From assembly GCA_034231615.1 (NCBI GenBank), contig CM067307.1, forward strand, positions 6,999,013 through 7,063,012: a DNA stretch of 64,000 bases, in the 5' to 3' direction. This DNA comes from Meghimatium bilineatum. Its lineage: Eukaryota; Mollusca; Gastropoda; Stylommatophora; Philomycidae. Within the stretch, counting starts at the first letter, position 1, and each line of letters starts with the position of its first letter. Below the pieces are notes generated by a model. It saw nothing but the letters and a program-made list of their open reading frames with translations. It was not told where the DNA came from and made no database searches. Made by a program: the position numbers and the translations under genes. Shown in pieces: positions 32,337-43,664 of this stretch.

Positions 32337-33446
32337 CTATATCTGTAATTCTGTCTCCTTAATAAAACTCACTATCTTTTGTAGTTCATACAGTGGTCCA
32401 TAGAGCTTTGATTCCAGTGTTGTTTCCTCTGGCCAATATGTCTGCCTCAGCATTTCATGTTCAGAACACTCTTGAAGTATATGTTTGGCACTCTGTGCTG
32501 CCTGTCCACATGTACATATGGCCGTATTATCAATCTTGAACTTTGTATACATGTGGCTGCGGAGTCGATTGTGTCCTGTTCTGAGGCGTAGAATTATAAC
32601 TTGTTCTGATCTGTTCAAAATGTGATAGTCATCTTGTGTTGGTGTTTGTGGCTTTCTTATTGACTTGATCATCTGTTTTTTTCTGATGGAAAGTGATTGG
32701 TACATCTGGTTGGTCTTCGGCAGCACCTTTCTTAGCCAGTTGGTCTGCTTTTTCATTTCCTGGTATTCCACAGTGAGAGGGTATCCACTGCATGGTTACC
32801 CTATACTGGTAAGACAATTCATTAAGTAGTTTTTGCAAGTCTTTTAGTTTTCCAGACTGGAGAGCTTGAAGCACTGGCCTTGCATCTGTCAGGAATACCA
32901 CAGGCTGTAGGTCAGAGTTGGAGTTCAGCAGTTTTTTAGTTGCCACATTAATTGCCTGGATTTCTGCATAATAATTTCCCTGTTGGTGTTCTGATTGTTA
33001 ATCTAGGCTTGTGTGGATATTCTATATATACCTGCACCACCATTCCTCACTGCATTCTGTGCTGACCCATCTGTGTACACTCTGACCCACATATCTTGTG
33101 GATATTCCTCATCCAGGAAACTGAGCGTAACTGTCCTTCGCTGCACACTGTTCTGTTCATCCTCGCTTAGTATTCCTTTCACATGGGTCTGAATGTATAT
33201 TGGCATTCCATGCCTTTCACTCCAAGGGGTTTGTTCTGGTACGGACCTTAAGGGGCTGTCAACTTCAGGCAGGTCTGTAAGTTGTCTACGGAGTCGTTTA
33301 GCTTGGTGGATAAAGCTGCTTCTTTTCAGTCGCCCCATTGCTAGATTTTGGAATCTTTCCTTCATTGGATGACTTGGCATACACTGAAACTTTTCTGCTT
33401 GAATTAGTATATGGGACAATATGATTGTCTCAGTATCTCCACACAC
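32337..33446 (-). pseudogene. RNase H and CxCG tail of a jockey-like (group-4) retrotransposon
   Basis: Minus strand. The first frame (33446-33003) ends in VRVYTDGSAQNAVRNGGAGI, with the YTDGS start of RNase H. After a frameshift near 33000 the second frame (32946-32629) gives VVFLTDARPVLQALQSGKLK, then QWIPSHCGIPGNEKADQLAK; the TDA, SHCGIPGNE and AD motifs are the remaining RNase H core. After another shift near 32700 come VIILRLRTGHNRLRSHMYTK, ICTCGQAAQSAKHILQEC and the final SFIKETELQI with its stop at 32337. RNase H removes the RNA strand during element replication. Two frameshifts and the missing RT make it inactive. Confidence 0.9.
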
Positions 33447-33487
33447 TCAATTAAATGAATATTCAGCAAATTCTAAATAAAAAGTTA

Positions 33488-33680
33488 TCTTTAAGTAGCA
33501 TATCCTAGTCAGGATGCAGCCATCAAACCAAGCATTTTTTGGCTGTAGTGAATTTCAGGGCAGTATTTACATTCAATAGTTTGCCATTGTTTTCTAATCA
33601 ATACAGTTGAACAATTTCCTGCAGCGAGGTTTTAACCTGGTACCTTGACCATCACAGACATGCTCTGTACCTAGCTACCA
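33488..33680 (-). mobile_element. SINE D copy (antisense)
   Basis: Antisense: 'tagcatatcctagtcaggat', 'gcagccatcaaaccaagcat', 'gcagtatttacattcaatag', 'tttgccattgttttctaatc', 'aatttcctg', 'ggttttaacctggtaccttg'. Same order as 19455-19664. Confidence 0.8.
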
Positions 33681-33684
33681 CAGA

Positions 33685-34075
33685 GTGGGATGGGGAAAAA
33701 AACAGTGAAAACCAAATAATACAATCATAACCTAAAACAATGAGTACTCCCACAGAAAGTGTTCACTTGCATCCTTTGGACGTGATGAAGAAATTTGACC
33801 ACATACAGCAAATTATAATTATATCATCTTGAGTGCTTAGACATATCTACACGTATGATTCTAACAAAAGGAAGCCGCCAGTTCTACACTTCCAACATTA
33901 CTTAATCTTAGGGTTTACCTTTTCAGGTTTGTACAGTTACCCTCTCCAACAAAGCCAACAGTGTTATCCTATCTAAACTTTCAGGGGACAGCACTAAACT
34001 TTATATATGAGTTTAATTTATATTATGCAGAGTGACCTCCTCCTAATGAGCTGGACTATATTTCCACAAGTTACA
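33685..34075. other. No gene recognised
   Basis: No feature recognised. Confidence 0.3.
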
Positions 34076-34079
34076 TAGT

Positions 34080-34440
34080 ACTACTAGTGCATTAATTTAC
34101 ATGGCTCAAGAAACATGGACAATGAACAAACAGCTAGAAGACAACATTGATATGTTTGAGGTGGATATATTAAAGAATGGGAAGAACTTTGAGCAAAGCG
34201 AAGAAAAATAAAGAGAAATGTTAGTAACACAAAAAAATGTCCAAAGTATTGCATAGATACTACCAGGGTCAAGTGTGGGTCAGACAATGAAAAAGCAAAA
34301 CTTTGGCAAGAAATGCTGTGGTTGATAACACAGTTCTGAGAAGGGATATGGATTATTTCGGATGAAGGTAGCCATAGATTTGCTACAGAATGAAGATGAG
34401 GCCTGGGGTGACAATGTGTAAAATACAGAAAATGACAAAT
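34080..34440 (+). mobile_element. Decayed group-1 RT C-terminus
   Basis: Plus strand: LIYMAQETWTMNKQLEDNID followed by MFEVDILKNGKNFEQSEEK, matching SETWTLNKQLEDRTDAFEML at 9.7 kb. The frame then stops and decays. Confidence 0.65.
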
Positions 34441-34444
34441 GGAA

Positions 34445-35365
34445 GTGACCAGGCAATAAAACTAAGTTCTGAAAAGCACCATAGCACAGCTCGCTGTGGC
34501 TGATGAGCCGATGCTAGGTGTGTCACCACAGTGAAGAAATCATTTTGCTATCTCAACTATACTACCATTTTCAATGACATTCATATAAACAAAGTTTTTC
34601 AACTTTCGTGTTAATTAAAAGTGATAAACGGTCCTACTTTCTAAGTTATTGACCAAGAAATTTTGGTTGTACTTTCAAATACTGAGAAAAGTATACAACT
34701 TTTGTATTCATTAAAAAATAAGCTCTAGCATCACATTAATTAATCATTATTTTATAATTATATTGGTACTTTCCTGTTAAACGGACACATAAATTTGTTT
34801 TTATATATTACAAAATCATACTTTTTAGAAAACCTTTTCTGACAACATTGCGTGGCTGATGACAGGTCGAACATTATCACGAATCATCATTTTTCTCAAT
34901 TCCTATTTAACCATTCATAAACTCATTCTACCAATATCATGTCATTTTTCATTCACAAAACAATGGCTTGTATAAATGTTTCTATTATGAATATTCCGCA
35001 AACTGAGAAGAAGGCAGCATCTTTTCAACAAGCTAATGAATTTAAAGAAGATATATAAATAAAACAGTAGTTGGATGGGTCTAATTCTGAAATGACTACT
35101 TCCACTTATTGTTTTGTATTTTTGTTATGTTTCCCCTTGGTTAGGCTATATTCTCTGAGATGTGGATTTCTCAAAGCATTGTACACCAGTCTTCTGAATA
35201 TGAAATAAAGTTATGAAGAAGCCACCCTATTGAACATAGGAAGTAAGGGATAATTGCAATAACGATATATTTCACTTTTGCGCTACAATGTGTTTTGTTA
35301 AATGTGTGTGACCAATTAACAGGAAATCACATTATTATATGTTGTATTGATGCAATAAATCACTG
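34445..35365. other. No gene recognised
   Basis: AT-rich unique-looking DNA. No coding motif, SINE landmark or array noted. Confidence 0.3.
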
Positions 35366-35369
35366 TATT

Positions 35370-35820
35370 ATCATCATCATCAGGTGCCATGCCGGGTGGC
35401 GTAGGCGTTCATGAATCTCCATCCACAGTATTATGTATCACAGTCGTTGTTTCTTTGCCGTGCCAGGTTGTCAAACTGTCTAATATTGTCTCACGTTGTC
35501 GCCCTGTCTCTGGTGCCTTCAATCTTGCCTGTTGTGATTATGTTCTCTAAACCTGCCTGTCTCATGAAGTGGCCAAAAAAGGAGATTGCCTTTTTCTTAT
35601 ATTGTTGATTAAGGTCTGTTTTGCATTTAACTCTTTTAACACCTCTACATTAGTTTTTCTGGCAGTCCATGGTATTCTCAGCATTCTTCTGTAGAACCAC
35701 ATCTCTGTTGCCTCCAATCTACCACTTTCCAGTTTGTTTATTGTCCAAGACTCGCACCCATATGTTAGTATAGGGGTTATATTGCACTGCAGAACTCTCT
35801 TTCTCACCTCTAAGAGAGTT
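35370..35820 (-). mobile_element. Group-1 RT C-terminus, TGATGA-tail subfamily
   Basis: Minus frame 35807-35562: VLQCNITPILTYGCESWTIN, then KLESGRLEATEMWFYRRMLR, then IPWTARKTNVEVLKELNAKQ and NNIRKRQSPF. Further 3' it aligns with the 54.4-54.6-kb copy and ends at plus-strand 'atcatcatcatcaggtgcca' (35370-35390), the TGA-type tail. It starts just after the palm; 5'-truncated. Confidence 0.85.
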
Positions 35821-35824
35821 TATA

Positions 35825-36435
35825 TTGATATAAATATATGGGTCTAGTTCTTATGTTTTGTATGTATATTTATCAAATAAAATGTATGTAAAATTTATAT
35901 ATCCAATCTTTCATATATAGTTTTACTTTTGGTGTGCCATGGAATTCTTGGAAAAACTTTGGTGTGTCACGGGTGAAAAAAAAGGTTACAGAGTACTGCC
36001 ATAGCACATGATTTTCTCAGAAGTGCACAGATGCTACTCTACGCCAGGGAGATCCCTAAAGGTATGAGTAAAGAGTGAACTTAAAATCCGGGTCTGATAG
36101 ACGGCGGGCAAGTGACATTACACTATCTTTTTAAAAAAGTACATCCTTCTGAAAGGTCTGAAGATCATGTAATCAATATTTGACTGGGACTCTGAACACC
36201 ATAGGATAGTTGATGGAATGGTACGAGGAAGAATTTTGGAAATGTCCACTGTACTGTGATACTAGTTTCTAATCAAGAATCAGGATGTTAGGCACATATT
36301 TATCTTGTCAACTAATGTCATACCTAGCGATGATATGAATATCCTCATGTACATGAGCTTTTACTTTCTAGTAGAAGATCTGGTACACGTTTACCAAAAA
36401 GCTGCTTTTTGTCTGAACAATTTTTAATGTGAACT
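35825..36435. other. No gene; group-1 3' fragment near 36100-36295
   Basis: 36150-36295 ('ctgaagatcatgtaatcaat', 'gactgggactctga', 'tttctaatcaagaatca') matches 40480-40625 ('ccgaagatcacacaatcaac', 'gaccgggattctga', 'tttctgatcaagaatca'), which adjoins an RT C-terminus. It is therefore an RT 3' flank. Confidence 0.5.
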
Positions 36436-36439
36436 GGAA

Positions 36440-36530
36440 AATCGAACCCGCACCACTTGACTAGAAAACCAGTGTACTAACCACAGAGCGACAACTAAAC
36501 TCGGTTGAGTAACTGAGGTGATAACCCGAA
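36440..36530 (-). mobile_element. tRNA-like SINE head (minus strand)
   Basis: On the minus strand, 'tgtggttagtacactgg' (A-box-like) and 'gtgcgggttcgattttcc' (B box) are spaced as in a tRNA, with 'tctagtcaag' between. The acceptor stem ends do not pair, so a tRNA-derived SINE or pseudo-tRNA is preferred. Confidence 0.5.
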
Positions 36531-36534
36531 CTCA

Positions 36535-37420
36535 TATACGGTTTGAGTCTCAAGGGCATGGATATGTTTGGTGGTGATAGGGGCTGTTGTTATGGATGCT
36601 ATCTAGTCCCCGAAGGTAGGCAATCCAGTGCAGAAGTATCCAAGGATCATCATGCCATGCCAGGAGCATAGCACATACTTCTGGACCTATTGATCCACTT
36701 GCCGTGATGACATATCTAGTTTTTCAGAAATATATTTTAAATTCATACAATTTAATTGGTGTACAATAACAGTATTGTTGATATCAACATTTGTCCCCTC
36801 CCTTTTTTTATGTAAATTTTGGACAGCCATTTATTTTCCTGTAGCATTTACCGGTACATTTAGCAAAGTATTTTTCATACAAAAGTTGGGAGTTCTTTTG
36901 GGCCGAAATGCAATGATTTTCTTTAAATTGAAAGGAATGCACTTGTAAACAAGATAACCCCATTTTGAGAATATAATGGAGGTGACAACATAATGGAGTT
37001 TAAGATGTTTTTCAAGCAATCTTTGATGGCAGCAACACTGTATACAGAAAACCCTATATATAACAGATGTATCTGATAGACTAGACTATAAATGCCATTG
37101 ATAGACCTAGAGAAACCTATCCAGATTCTTTCAAGCAGTCTGCACTATTAATTAAAGTACTATAATATGCACTGGTCCAAGACTGCTCTAAAGGCAATAT
37201 AATATGCATGGGCCCAAAGCTCTTCTAAAAGCACTATAACACCCAAGAACTCAGAAAATATTAATTGAAGCTTCAAAAGAGTGAAAAAAGAAGCTTCTTG
37301 GCCCAATACCATATGGGAAAATAAGCTCAATCTGGCTCGCAGCCCCAAAAATATACCCACCTCTGCTCCAGCTAAAGCTAAATATTCACTCAGACTCAGA
37401 GTACCGGTAACTAAAAATGT
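36535..37420. other. No gene recognised
   Basis: A loosely repeated phrase 'aatatgcactggtccaaga' / 'aatatgcatgggcccaaag' occurs at 37160-37240. Otherwise nothing. Confidence 0.3.
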
Positions 37421-37424
37421 GGAT

Positions 37425-37585
37425 CTTCTTCAGCGTTCATTCTCAAACTCCCAATGGATCTATCTTTTAGCAGGACCATGGTCCTTCTAGATTTCAAGCA
37501 GGATGTAGTCCAGAGATTGGAAATGCGTTGTGTCGCCGTTTTATTTGCACGATTGGCCCGAAACATCCATCTTCGGGAGAAATGT
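37425..37585 (-). mobile_element. SINE A copy with (GAA)n-type tail
   Basis: Antisense: 'cttcttcagcgttcattctc', 'aaactcccaatggatcta', 'tcttttagcaggaccatggt', 'ccttctagatttc', 'caggatgtagtccagagatt', 'ggaaatgcgttgtgtcgccg', 'acatccatcttcggg'. Well preserved. Confidence 0.87.
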
Positions 37586-37737
37586 GGATCTAATCAATCT
37601 CAAAACATTGCTGCACTATTACATCACTAGGTCCTTAATAAACTGTAGGCGTATTTTGTATTAGGCCAATAAATAACAATGTGCGATATTAGTATCTCTC
37701 CTTTGAAAAAAAGCTCTTGTAACTATTATTAAGGTGG

Positions 37738-37960
37738 GGATCTCCCTAAAACAGTGGTTAAGCTGTTCGCCTTTTGTTAAGAGGTCATGAGTTTGAATCT
37801 GGCTCATGTCTTCTTGTTTACAAGGTGGATTTTTTCGAATCCCTGTGGATTATCACTTGAAGCTACGGAGTTACATTAGTTACTAGCTATGAGTGATACT
37901 CTTGGCAGGTGGTGTGCCGCTTTGTTGAGAGTGATGGAGTACATATGGGAAACCGAGTAC
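37738..37960 (+). mobile_element. tRNA-derived SINE F
   Basis: Head: 'acagtggttaagctgttcgc' (A-box-like), then 'catgagtttgaatctggctc' (B box at tRNA spacing). The body has 'gattatcacttgaagctacg', 'gagttacattag', 'gagtgatactcttgg' and 'ggtgtgccgctttg'. The same order is found at 57.40-57.61 kb, so it is a repeat and not a tRNA gene. Confidence 0.72.
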
Positions 37961-38014
37961 AGTGAAGTCAATTCTCTACGCTTTGAACCCTTTTTGAACT
38001 AAGTACAGTAAAAT

Positions 38015-38410
38015 TGCAGTATAGGTCTCCACTGGGCTATAAATAGCGCACTGTTGACATTGATGTCATGGATTGTCCTGGAACATTTTTATGAGAAATC
38101 ATATCGATAGATGCAACTGGCTATCTAGCATGCCCAATCACTACAGGAGGAACGTTAATCTCTCAACAAGACAAGATTGTACAGAATTCTTTTCTTTTCC
38201 AATGATATGTACTGCGCTCTCATTTCTGAGCACTACACCCCCAATTGAGCCGCTAAGGTAAAATTAGCCTTAATTCTAAATACTAATTCTAATCCTAATT
38301 TTATAACCTTACACAGCGTGCATGCCAAATCACATGTAAATGTTAACACTGCAAAGGTTAGGTAATACTTCGAAACTAGAACAAAGGTAACAGTGGAGAC
38401 CTAAACTGCA
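38015..38410. mobile_element. Candidate MITE with 20-bp terminal inverted repeats
   Basis: The left end TGCAGTATAGGTCTCCACTG (38015-38034) and the right end CAGTGGAGACCTAAACTGCA (38391-38410) are reverse complements at 19 of 20 bases. The interior of about 356 bases has no transposase frame. I see no clear target duplication, and no second copy in this window, so the family assignment is open. Confidence 0.65.
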
Positions 38411-38414
38411 AATG

Positions 38415-39720
38415 CGCCCTGAGCAAAATCAAGTGTTAATCTGTTACCAACTCTGTTAATAATCTGATAATAATATGAAGAACTGGCTACCGAAGACCTT
38501 ATGAAAACACCAAAAACATTAAAATGTTCACAAATTATATTATTTATTATAGGTCTGATAAATCAGATACTGATAACCATGGTATTGCTGTGTGAACTTA
38601 TTGCATAGATTATAGATAGGTCTAGGCATATGATATACAAATGTGAATGTCAGGAGTGATTCCAGAGATGCAAAAATTTTCATAGGAAATATTGAATATT
38701 GTTGACATTGTTGATAACATAAGTCTAACTTGAGTCTGAGAATTGAATATTCAGACATTTGAGTTAAGTGAGACTCAGTTATTTTATCAAAATAATTAAA
38801 TGTGCAGTGCATGTATACCATTCTGCGTATAACAAAACTGCTATTTGGACAATGGTGAAAATTAGTCAATTGCACTTCAGCTGTATATCTTCAAATTCAA
38901 AGTAAACATACTGACAACATTGCTCGTCTTCCTCTTCCTGGATTAGATCAGATTTGAGTCGCCTTTAGTCTTTAGAAAGAATGCTACGCTTTCAACTTAC
39001 ACAGAATATCTTAAAATTTATAGCATAAAATAATCGTGCATACCTATAAACTTTAATAATGTATAAACGTGCGACTATGTGACTAACTATTCAAAAAAAA
39101 TAATATAAGTAGAGATAGGACTAATGACATTCTATGAACTTACTTGATTGTAGGAGGTGCCACTTTCAGACGCCATTTTGATCGGTGTCCCCTTTTGATT
39201 GCCGCTTCTTTTATTCAGCGGTGTTTTAAATTTCGAACCTGTACCGAAGCTTCTTAGTCTCCTTCTTGAGAAATTTAAAACTTATCCAAGCAAAATTCAA
39301 CAATATGGCAGCTTAATAATATATTCATTCTGGTTTCGAAAGTGTCATCCTTCAGGGATCTCAAAGAAGGCCGACATTATATTATCACGTGGACTTTTTG
39401 TCCAATCCAGTTAGTGTTTGCAAATTAAGTTGATTGTGGAAACATTTGTTACGTCAATGATTATTGGTCCGATATTTTCCTAATAAAAAGTATGTGTGAG
39501 GCTTCTGCTAATTAAAGAAAACAAAAGATACATATTTTTAAAATAAAATATTTCCAGATTTTCATAAAAATATTTTTTTTAAACAACTAAAGAATCAGCT
39601 ATCTTTTATGATTTATTAATTCCTAGAGTCGGTCTCTTAGATGTAATTCATAGTACTCGGGTTTCCCTATATGTACTCATGCCCTTTTCACATTCTGACA
39701 GAATATAATCGTCTATTTTA
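38415..39720. other. No gene recognised
   Basis: AT-rich DNA with scattered small frames; no recognised element. Confidence 0.3.
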
Positions 39721-40490
39721 ATATCACCCTGCAGTCATACTGATGTCAGGTCATGGAGCGACAGATGCGAGATGGGCTGCTCTTAAATACCATGGGAGCG
39801 ACCATTTGCCATGCACCTTAAGGTTTTTGAAAGGACGACAAGTTAGATTGATCAATATTCACCACCCTTTTAGATATGCGCGCACGAAAGAATCAGTGCT
39901 TAGTGACTAGAGGAAGAAGGCCTGGCAACGCAAGTGGGTGAGACCTAAGATTCAACAGCCCTAATGGTGGACTAAAGAGACAGAGACAAAATATGGCTAC
40001 TCAATTTTAAACAAGTTGCCGAATGATGTAAAGATGTGTTGGAAAAAAATTTCTGAAGGGGTCACGGCGGACAAAGCATTACACAATTTGAAAGCTACAT
40101 TGGTCAATGAAGCCGAGAACGGAAACGAAACCCAGTACAAGCGTGAGGAACGACTCAGGACAGACACTGACATCAGATGAGATGAGATGAAAGGCAGAGC
40201 CTTCTTTGATATATATCTTCAACAAACTAAGCAGAGAGACATAGATCAACGCAAAGAAATGCTGCATACCATGACATCCGTCACGGATTTTAGGACCAAA
40301 GAAGACCAGTTTGTAGATGTTTATTTGCACATTGCTGAGAAGAGATAAAGCGGACTTAATGAAGGCAGTAATAAATTCATTTCAAGAAGAAGATGATGTC
40401 AATGAGGATGAGAACGTACACATACAGAGAATGTTAGAAATGGGAGTATCTAGAGGTGAGGGAAGGAAAAGTAAATTTTTTGGAAAGTCC
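39720..40490. other. Unidentified stretch with long partial plus-strand frames
   Basis: Purine-rich plus strand (lysine- and glutamate-like codons) with several medium frames but many stops. Its right end joins RT-family 3' flank sequence (40480-40625). It may be another retroelement relic, but no catalytic motif is visible. Confidence 0.3.
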
Positions 40491-40494
40491 CGAA

Positions 40495-40960
40495 GATCAC
40501 ACAATCAACAAAGGTGACCGGGATTCTGAGTCTACATACACTTGGATGGCTGCTGGAACTGAGGGCGGGGCACTTATGGGAATGCCCTTCGTGCTGTGAA
40601 GCCAATTTCTGATCAAGAATCATGCTAGTCATAACAGTCTTTTGAAACTTCTTTCGATCTTGAGCAAGTCTTTCTGTTACTGTCATGTTAATGTGGTCTT
40701 TGATGGCTTGTGTTCGTCTTGGTCTGCCTCTTGTTCGTCCCCTGGCATCATCCCCTTCATTATGGTCTTCTCTAGGTTGACATGGCGTTTGATATGGCCA
40801 AAATATTGAAATTTTCCGAAAAGAGACATTCTGTTTTGTCACTTTTCTTGTATATTTATTTCTATTAAATATATAATTACCAAAAAAATCCAGAAATGAA
40901 TCAGAAATTGAGTATGATGCCATCGCCGGATTTAGACTTGGTAAGGCCATACGCTATGAG
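40495..40960 (-). mobile_element. C-terminus and 3' flank of a group-1-like RT element
   Basis: Minus frame 40950-40450 contains QTPCQPREDHNEGDDARGRT, then RGRPRRTQAIKDHINMTVTE, then RLAQDRKKFQKTV. This is the 'GR.RGRPR..W..DI ... A.DR..FR..V' ending of the family. The 3' flank (40480-40625) is shared with 36150-36295. Confidence 0.7.
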
Positions 40961-41085
40961 AGATAGGGGGTCCTTTAACAATTAAGAAGTATATAGATAG
41001 CGAAATTTTAAAAATGTTTGGGGTCCACAAGGTAGTGGGGGCCCTAAGCTATAGCTTGTTTAGCTTATAGGTAAATCCTGCACTG
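40922..41085. mobile_element. Possible short inverted-repeat element
   Basis: Left 'gccggatttagacttgg' and right 'ataggtaaatcctgcac' are imperfect inverted repeats over about 11 bases ('gc(c/a)ggattta'). The interior contains 'gggggtcc', 'ggggtccaca' and 'gggggccctaagc'. No target duplication seen. Low-confidence MITE. Confidence 0.35.
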
Positions 41086-41265
41086 TATGTTGCGCAGTAA
41101 CACATTATTTATATTAAACAAGTAAATATCATATGCGTTACAAATACTTACCACTAATAACAAGATAAAGAAAACAACTATACTAACAGCAGTAAAGATG
41201 AAAATAGTTGACGTTTCGATCATAAGATCTTCGTCCGAACATACAAAATAATATAACGGCAAATG
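41085..41265 (-). repeat. Dispersed repeat family J (antisense copy)
   Basis: Matches the reverse complement of 30470-30620: 'gcgttacaaatacttaccac', 'taataacaagataaagaaaa', 'gttgacgtttcgatc', 'tcttcgtccgaac'. Two copies of the same unknown repeat in opposite orientation. Confidence 0.55.
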
Positions 41266-41269
41266 ATGA

Positions 41270-41480
41270 TGATGTTCGTCCGTCGTAATCGACGATTACC
41301 AAAAACGCAACCATAATAATAATAACAATAAATAATAAAAAATAATAAAAGTTAATAGTGCGTTTTTAAATGACTAACAATTCCAATGCGCGCACAGAAT
41401 GTTTTTTTTTTATTTTGTTTTTTTTACAGAATTGACAACTGTAGAGGGTGTCTATGGGAGGTTGAGATATTTTTTTTAAC
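41270..41480. other. AT-rich low-complexity DNA
   Basis: Contains 'aataataataacaataaa' runs and T9/T6 homopolymers. Nothing else seen. Confidence 0.5.
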
Positions 41481-41484
41481 GCGC

Positions 41485-41650
41485 CCGCTTCTGTCTTGCA
41501 GTATCTTGTCTGGTCTCTTCTGCCGCTAGTGCTCCCATTCTAATGCTGTAACACCATGCTGTTCTATCCTGATCGAGGCTCTCCCAAGCGCCTACGTCAA
41601 TGTTGAGATGTTACAGTGATGACTTGAGTGTGTCTGGAACAGAGCAAATA
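41485..41650 (-). mobile_element. Extreme C-terminus of a group-3-type RT element
   Basis: Minus strand: GAWESLDQDRTAWCYSIRMG, then ALAAEETRQDTARQKRAR. This is the 'WE..AQDR..WR..I..GA...EE.R...AR.KR' segment that precedes the finger in the zinc-finger family. Only this ~50-codon piece survives. Confidence 0.68.
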
Positions 41651-42139
41651 ATACAGAAATAAACATTATTTCCCAAACATGCTTTTAAATTATAAAAACT
41701 GCATCGTAAACAGTCGACAAAGGAAGATAGGTTGGTTGGTTGATTGGTTGCTGATCCTGTGGTTTATGGGCTCACGCCCTTTGACCCACAAATAAAGGTA
41801 GTACATTATAAACTGGTGTAATATGTTGCCAACTAATGCACGCCATGAAATTTCACACCGTGAAGACATTCCGTGAGAGGAGAGAGAGGCACACAATAGA
41901 ACAGGTCAACATGCACACCATAGATGCACAATTGAGCAAACGGACGAGGAAAAGTCAGGCAACACACACAAAAACGCAATGATGCAGCAACAAAACAAGC
42001 CCAAATTTTAAAAAAACCACAAGAGTATGACAATAACTATACCATAAACACACCTGGAAGGAAACAGTTTAACCGAATAATAAAGACCAAGAGAACGCAA
42101 ACTGCAGACACAAAAATACAGCAGTGAACTAACAGACCG

Positions 42140-42151
42140 AGACAACATAAA

Positions 42152-42182
<31 letters not shown>

Positions 42183-42190
42183 AATAATAG
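42140..42190. repeat. (AAT)n microsatellite
   Basis: A run of 'aataataataataataataata' type with one interruption, inside an RT 3' region. Confidence 0.9.
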
Positions 42191-42194
42191 CATC

Positions 42195-42545
42195 CAAATC
42201 TTGTCGTTGGTGTGCCACACATAACATCAGAACAAAAATCTCTCCAACTATTTCTATCCTCAGCCATTAGGAGTAGTGTTGAATAATAGCAGCCATACCG
42301 CTACTAAATATTATCATTCCGGGATTTTCTCATTCCGTCTCTCTTCCTTTCCCCCTCGACTGTTCCTTGCAAAATAATTTTAGAGAGTTGTGTCTCGTTA
42401 CACGTCCAAATAGAACAAGTTTACGCAGTTTCACCACTGCCAAAAGTGGTTCTTGATAGCCAGCAAGTGTGTCTACAGAACATTCAGAACTCATATTCCC
42501 ATTTGTCATATGCCTCCGGCCATATCTTAACTTTCCAATCACTTT
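42195..42545 (-). mobile_element. C-terminal relic of an endonuclease-RT element (LLAxVKRRKL...FGHVTRH type)
   Basis: Minus frame 42542-42330: SVDTLAGYQEPLLAVVKLRK, then LVLFGRVTRHNSLKLFCKEQ, then SRGKGRETE. It is the recognisable 'LL..VK+RKL.WFGHVTRH.SL' block. A second frame (42267-42150) carries MAEDRNSWRDFCSDV, the downstream DR..WR.F motif, before an AAT microsatellite. Stops in between show it is dead. Confidence 0.75.
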
Positions 42546-42679
42546 GTACTATAGAATATTTGTTTTTACTTTTTACAACATCGATAATAACGATAAAATT
42601 AAGACAATGGATAAAAAAATGTAAAAAAAAAAATTTAGAAAAGAAAACCAATATAGATACGTCACACAATTATATAGAA

Positions 42680-42930
42680 ATTCATAAACAATACAAATGC
42701 AAGCCACGTAACAAAACACGCTTAATATATTCATTCATTAATTTTCCTTCAGCGCTGAAGTTAGCGCAGAGGTCAGATCTCCAATTATGTCTGTTCAATG
42801 CTATTCTTTGCAGTTTTTCAATAGTATGGATATTGATTGTTTTACTTTCTCTAAGTATTGTTCTTATGAGTGTTTCTTTTGGTCTACCCCTGATTCTATT
42901 ACGTGTAGGTATCCATCTATTCAAGAATTT
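42680..42930 (-). mobile_element. C-terminal relic of an endonuclease-RT element (other lineage)
   Basis: Minus frame 42924-42682: WIPTRNRIRGRPKETLIRTI, then LRESKTINIHTIEKLQRIAL, then NRHNWRSDLCANFSAEG. The 'RGRPKETW.RTI..E....G.T...L...A..R..WR.....A.' pattern is typical of LINE C-termini. Short and isolated. Confidence 0.62.
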
Positions 42931-43179
42931 CTTATATATAAATAACCCATATACACATAACTATATATGTACATAATAATATACATGTCCTTTCAGAAAA
43001 TCCAACCATATCGCGCAATTATACAGTTGCAAATACAATCAAACAATTTCCTATAGTGAAGAGCTATAAGTAGTGCTCTATTGTCTATTGTCTTTCCCCA
43101 GGTGGTTTGTGATTCACTCTTGCCGTTAAGCGTTGGGGGTGATTGTAGCTCCAGCGTGTGTTCTAAAGCCAGATGTGTG

Positions 43180-43570
43180 GCCTAGGCTGTGCTATGGCCG
43201 TGTCTGTTCAGGATGTCCCTGATGTGTTCTATCCATCTTTTCCGTGGTCATCCTCTGGCTTTGTACCCTGATCTCATTTGGTTATATGCTTGTACGGTCA
43301 ACTTTTCGTGATGCATTCTCATAATGTGGCCAAACCACTTGATCTGTTCTCTTTCTATGTAATATGTACAAGATATTATACCTATTCTTTCCCTGATATA
43401 TTCATTTCGTAATCTATCAAGCCTGGTGACCCCGGCAGCTTTCCTCAAGCATTTCATCTCACATGTCACTATCTTTCTGTAATGTGAAGATGAGAGAGAC
43501 CAGGTTTGGCACTGGTAACACAGTGTTGGTAGGAATATACTGTAGATCATTTGTCTCTTAACTTCCATCT
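43180..43570 (-). mobile_element. Group-2 RT C-terminus, best preserved copy
   Basis: Minus frame 43568-43248, 106 codons without a break: KRQMIYSIFLPTLCYQCQTW, then EMKCLRKAAGVTRLDRLRNE, then YIEREQIKWFGHIMRMHHEK, then AYNQMRSGYKARG. It serves as the local reference for the decayed copies at 17.9, 23.4 and 27.8 kb. RT core absent. Confidence 0.82.
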
Positions 43571-43664
43571 CGATCTTTGGAGCAGTGGTAACAGTTGGTA
43601 TGTTACTGCATTTACATTTTCACTTCCAATTACTAAGAGTAATATTAGCTCTCTTTTATTGTAT

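Noticed and set aside
32337..33446. Host RNase H gene
   Set aside because: The CxCG tail after RNase H, the two frameshifts and the repeat context identify it as part of a non-LTR retrotransposon.
23815..33680. SINE D preferentially inserts next to the CxCG tails (both 24.1 kb and 33.5 kb)
   Set aside because: In one case the SINE 5' end faces the RT and in the other the 3' end, about 40 bases away, so there is no common junction; two cases are too few.
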